Shown: piece after piece, positions 61,655-64,000 of the stretch | How positions within the stretch are numbered: position 1 is the stretch's first letter | Layout of the letters: the number at the start of each line of letters is the position of its first letter | Source: Hoeflea_A sp965249925 | Lineage (GTDB): Bacteria; Pseudomonadota; Alphaproteobacteria; Rhizobiales; Rhizobiaceae | NCBI GenBank assembly: GCA_965249925.1 | Contig: OZ252260.1 | Location: 2,604,001-2,668,000, forward strand | Length of the DNA: 64,000 nt | Direction: 5' to 3' | Position numbers and translations under genes: made by a program | Notes under the pieces: generated by a model | What the model was told of the DNA's origin: nothing | Seen by the model: the letters and a program-made list of their open reading frames with translations, nothing else | Database searches by the model: none

Positions 61655-63448
61655 ATGAGCAACGGCACGACAGCGCAGAGTTACCGCGTTCTGGCCCGCA
61701 AGTACCGGCCGCGACATTTCGGCGACCTGATCGGCCAGGAGCCAATGGTGCGCACGCTCACCAACGCCTTCGAATCCGGCCGCATCGCCCAGGCTTATAT
61801 GCTCACCGGCGTGCGCGGGGTCGGCAAGACGACGACGGCGCGCATTCTCGCCCGTGCGCTCAACTACGAGACCGACACGGTCGACCGGCCGACCATCGAT
61901 CTGCAGCAGCCCGGCGAGCATTGCGAAGCCATCATGAACGGCAACCATGTCGACGTGATCGAGATGGACGCCGCTTCGCATACCGGCATTGACGATATTC
62001 GCGAAATCATCGAGCAGGTGCGCTACCGCCCGGTGTCGGCCCGCTACAAGGTCTATATCATCGACGAAGTTCACATGCTGTCGACACAGGCCTTCAACGG
62101 CCTGTTGAAAACGCTCGAGGAACCGCCGGAGCACGTCAAGTTCATCTTCGCCACCACCGAAATCCGTAAAGTTCCGGTCACCGTCCTGTCCCGCTGTCAG
62201 CGGTTCGACCTGCGGCGCATCGAGGCCGATGCCCTGGTGCGGCATTTCCGGTCGGTCGCCGACAGCGAAGAGGTAAAGATCGACGACGAGGCGCTGGCGA
62301 TGATCGCCCGCGCCGCCGAGGGTTCGGCGCGCGATGGCCTGTCTCTGCTCGACCAGGCGATCGCCCATGGCAGCGGCAGCGTCACTGCCGAGGCGGTGCG
62401 CTCGATGCTCGGCATGGCCGACCGGGCCCGCATCGTCGATCTGTTCGGCCTGGTCGCCCGCGGCGACGTTGCCGGCGCGCTGGCGGCGTTTCGCGAACAG
62501 TATGATTCGGGCGCCAATCCGGTCGTCGTGCTGAACGACCTCGCCGACTTCACCCATCTCGTCACCCGACTGAAATTCGTTCCCGACGCCGGCCAGGATG
62601 CGGCGCTCAGCGAAGTTGAGCGAACCCGCGGCGTGGAATTCGCGCAGGAGCTTTCGGTGCCGGTGCTCTCGGTTCTCTGGCAGATGCTGCTGAAGGGAAT
62701 TGCCGAGACAGAAAGCGCCAACCGGCCGCTGAGCGCCTGCGAGATGGTGCTGATCCGCCTGACCCATGCCGCCAACCTGCCCAGCCCCGGCGAGGCCATG
62801 CGGCGTTTGACGGAGGCGCAGCAATCGACCGCACGGGCTGGCGGCAGCATGGAGCCCCAGGGCGGGACCACGGTACGGGCATCCGCGCCGCAACCGGCCG
62901 ACGGGTCGACCGCGACGGCCCGTCCGACCGGCGGCCCAGTTGCCGTGTTGCAGACGGCGCCGGAGCGCGCGCCGGCAGCCCGCGTCGAGCCGGCGGCTAT
63001 ACCCGAGGTGCCGATTGACGGTCTCGGCGATCTTGCGGCACTTGCCGGCCAGCACCGCGACCCCAAACTGAAGGCGATGATCCGCAAATATCTGCGGCCG
63101 GTGACCATCGAGCCCGGTCGGTTGGAGGTGGGGCTGGTTGAGGACGCGCCGAAGTCGCTGATCGGCGAACTGGATGCCAGGCTGCGCGAATGGACGGGCC
63201 GGCGCTGGGTGATCGCGATCAGCCGCGAGGCCGGTGGTGCAACGCTCGAGGAAGCGGAAAAAGCCGAGTTCGCCGACCGGCTGAACGACGCCAGCCAGGA
63301 TCCGGATGTCGCCGAGATCCTCGCCCGGTTTCCGGGCGCCCGGGTCCGCGATGTGCGCATCCGCACCGACGACATGGATGAACTGGTTCCGGCCAGCCAG
63401 AGCGAGGATGGCGATATCCTGCCGGACGACCCGCAGGACGAATATTAG
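61655..63448 (+). CDS. dnaX: DNA polymerase III subunit tau/gamma
   Basis: A clamp-loader ATPase of 597 residues. Walker A is GVRGVGKTT (52-60), DEVH is at 137-140, the SRC motif is in TVLSRCQRF, and the C-terminal tau-like region ends in an acidic tail. The zinc-finger cysteines of E. coli DnaX are mostly absent (only QQPGEHCEAI remains), as in other Rhizobiales. ATG at 61655 (MSNGTTAQ) follows GGAG; an in-frame GTG at 61622 is less likely. A Pro/Ala/Thr-rich linker spans about residues 400-450. ybaB follows after 29 bp. Confidence 0.95.
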   Translation: MSNGTTAQSYRVLARKYRPRHFGDLIGQEPMVRTLTNAFESGRIAQAYMLTGVRGVGKTTTARILARALNYETDTVDRPTIDLQQPGEHCEAIMNGNHVDVIEMDAASHTGIDDIREIIEQVRYRPVSARYKVYIIDEVHMLSTQAFNGLLKTLEEPPEHVKFIFATTEIRKVPVTVLSRCQRFDLRRIEADALVRHFRSVADSEEVKIDDEALAMIARAAEGSARDGLSLLDQAIAHGSGSVTAEAVRSMLGMADRARIVDLFGLVARGDVAGALAAFREQYDSGANPVVVLNDLADFTHLVTRLKFVPDAGQDAALSEVERTRGVEFAQELSVPVLSVLWQMLLKGIAETESANRPLSACEMVLIRLTHAANLPSPGEAMRRLTEAQQSTARAGGSMEPQGGTTVRASAPQPADGSTATARPTGGPVAVLQTAPERAPAARVEPAAIPEVPIDGLGDLAALAGQHRDPKLKAMIRKYLRPVTIEPGRLEVGLVEDAPKSLIGELDARLREWTGRRWVIAISREAGGATLEEAEKAEFADRLNDASQDPDVAEILARFPGARVRDVRIRTDDMDELVPASQSEDGDILPDDPQDEY

Positions 63449-63477
63449 AGCAACCGGCGCGGCCACGCGTCGCAACA

Positions 63478-63813
63478 ATGGAGATTTTGATGCGCGACCT
63501 GATGGGCATGATGGGCAAAGTCAAGGAAATGCAGGAAAAGATGGAGAGCCTGCAGCAGGAGATCGAGGTGCTGGAGTGCGAGGGCACCGCCGGTGGCGGC
63601 CTGGTCACCGTGCGCCTCAACGGCAAGGGCATGATGCTCGGCCTCAGCGTCGATCCGTCGCTGATCAAGGAAGACGAAGCAGAAATCCTCGAGGATCTGA
63701 TCGTCGCCGCGCACAATGACGCCAAGGGCAAGGTCGAAACCGCGGTGCAGGAAAAATCCAAGGAACTGACGGCCGGCCTGCCGATCCCGCCCGGTATGAA
63801 GCTGCCGTTCTGA
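63478..63813 (+). CDS. ybaB: YbaB/EbfC family nucleoid-associated protein
   Basis: A 111-residue DNA-binding protein with an N-terminal coiled helix (LMGMMGKVKEMQEKMESLQQ), the VTVRLNGKGMMLGLSVDPSL beta-sheet and the C-terminal GLPIPPGMKLPF tail. The start could be 63478 (MEILM) or 63490 (MRDLMG), the second matching family convention. It is in the usual place after dnaX, but the expected recR does not follow. Confidence 0.93.
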   Translation: MEILMRDLMGMMGKVKEMQEKMESLQQEIEVLECEGTAGGGLVTVRLNGKGMMLGLSVDPSLIKEDEAEILEDLIVAAHNDAKGKVETAVQEKSKELTAGLPIPPGMKLPF

Positions 63814-63833
63814 CGCGACGGCCTTGATCTTCG

Positions 63834-64000
63834 ATGCCGTTCGTATCCGGACCGCCGATCCGCAGCCTGCAGGATCTGCGCAAGCTCGAAGAAACGCCGC
63901 TGAGCCAGGCGATTGGGGTGGAGACGACCTACGCGCTGTTCTCCGAGTCGGCCCGCGCTTTCGGCGATAAAACAGCGCTGAGCTTTTTGCGCAGCGGCGA
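63834..64000 (+). CDS. Acyl-CoA synthetase / AMP-dependent ligase-like protein (5' part only)
   Basis: The window ends inside this gene; 55 complete codons are visible with no stop. The peptide PLSQAIGVETTYALFSESAR, then AFGDKTALSFLRSG, looks like the N-terminus of an AMP-dependent acyl-CoA synthetase (the opening 'user of ATP, group at risk' region before the first core motif). The start codon is an ATG 20 bp after the ybaB stop. The assignment rests on this short region only. Confidence 0.5.
   Translation, partial: MPFVSGPPIRSLQDLRKLEETPLSQAIGVETTYALFSESARAFGDKTALSFLRSG

Noticed and set aside
61448..63478. 676-codon minus-strand frame antisense to dnaX and the SRP RNA
   Set aside because: dnaX and ffs are certain on the + strand, so this frame is a by-product of high GC.

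Overview
The window looks like chromosomal DNA of a high-GC alphaproteobacterium, most likely a Hyphomicrobiales (Rhizobiales) lineage. This is inferred from the Cpa/Tad pilus gene set, a DnaX without the usual cysteine cluster, the small SRP RNA directly in front of dnaX-ybaB, and dense operons with ATGA or TTGA stop/start overlaps. No rRNA, tRNA, CRISPR array, phage or full-length insertion sequence was recognised.

Layout. (1) 1-9.7 kb is a nucleoside uptake and salvage locus. A Bmp-type ABC transporter (ATPase and two permeases), cytidine deaminase, purine nucleoside phosphorylase and thymidine phosphorylase lie on the + strand. They face phosphopentomutase-adenosine deaminase-uracil phosphoribosyltransferase on the - strand, with a small membrane aspartic protease between them. 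(2) 9.8-22 kb is a complete Flp/Tad pilus locus: two TadE-like pseudopilins and a short CpaC-N-like protein (-), then flp, cpaA, cpaB, cpaC, cpaD, cpaE, cpaF, tadB and tadC (+), and tadD (-). (3) 22-24.8 kb holds an M17 leucyl aminopeptidase, a MarR-type regulator and an NlpC/P60 peptidase. (4) 24.8-32.5 kb is a Yej-type peptide ABC transporter with two tandem substrate-binding proteins, one with a Tat and one with a Sec signal. (5) 32.6-36.5 kb holds a membrane cytochrome c, kdsB, pheA and a 5'-truncated LuxR/hydrolase relic. It is followed by two adjacent 76-79 bp palindromic MITE-like elements.

(6) 37-50.5 kb is an accessory catabolic island and the most unusual part. It encodes two P450s with atypical I-helices, a 2Fe-2S ferredoxin, two amidohydrolases that both lack a usual metal-ligand Asp, a limonene-epoxide-hydrolase-type enzyme with an intact active site, two SDRs, a ThuA-like and a NIPSNAP protein, a MarR regulator and a complete Liv-type ABC importer. 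Together they suggest import of a small organic compound, P450 oxidation, epoxide opening, alcohol oxidation and hydrolysis. The substrate cannot be named from sequence. (7) 50.5-58.9 kb is mostly small housekeeping or stress genes (DUF1127, Lrp, S41-like, GPx, DCC, DUF427, DUF2235, ABM, MAPEG, recR, gshB, DUF1062). (8) 59-64 kb carries a TetR regulator behind twin operator palindromes, nudC with no canonical start for its N-terminal domain, a HIT protein, the SRP RNA, dnaX, ybaB and the first 167 bp of an acyl-CoA synthetase-like gene. recR is detached from dnaX-ybaB.
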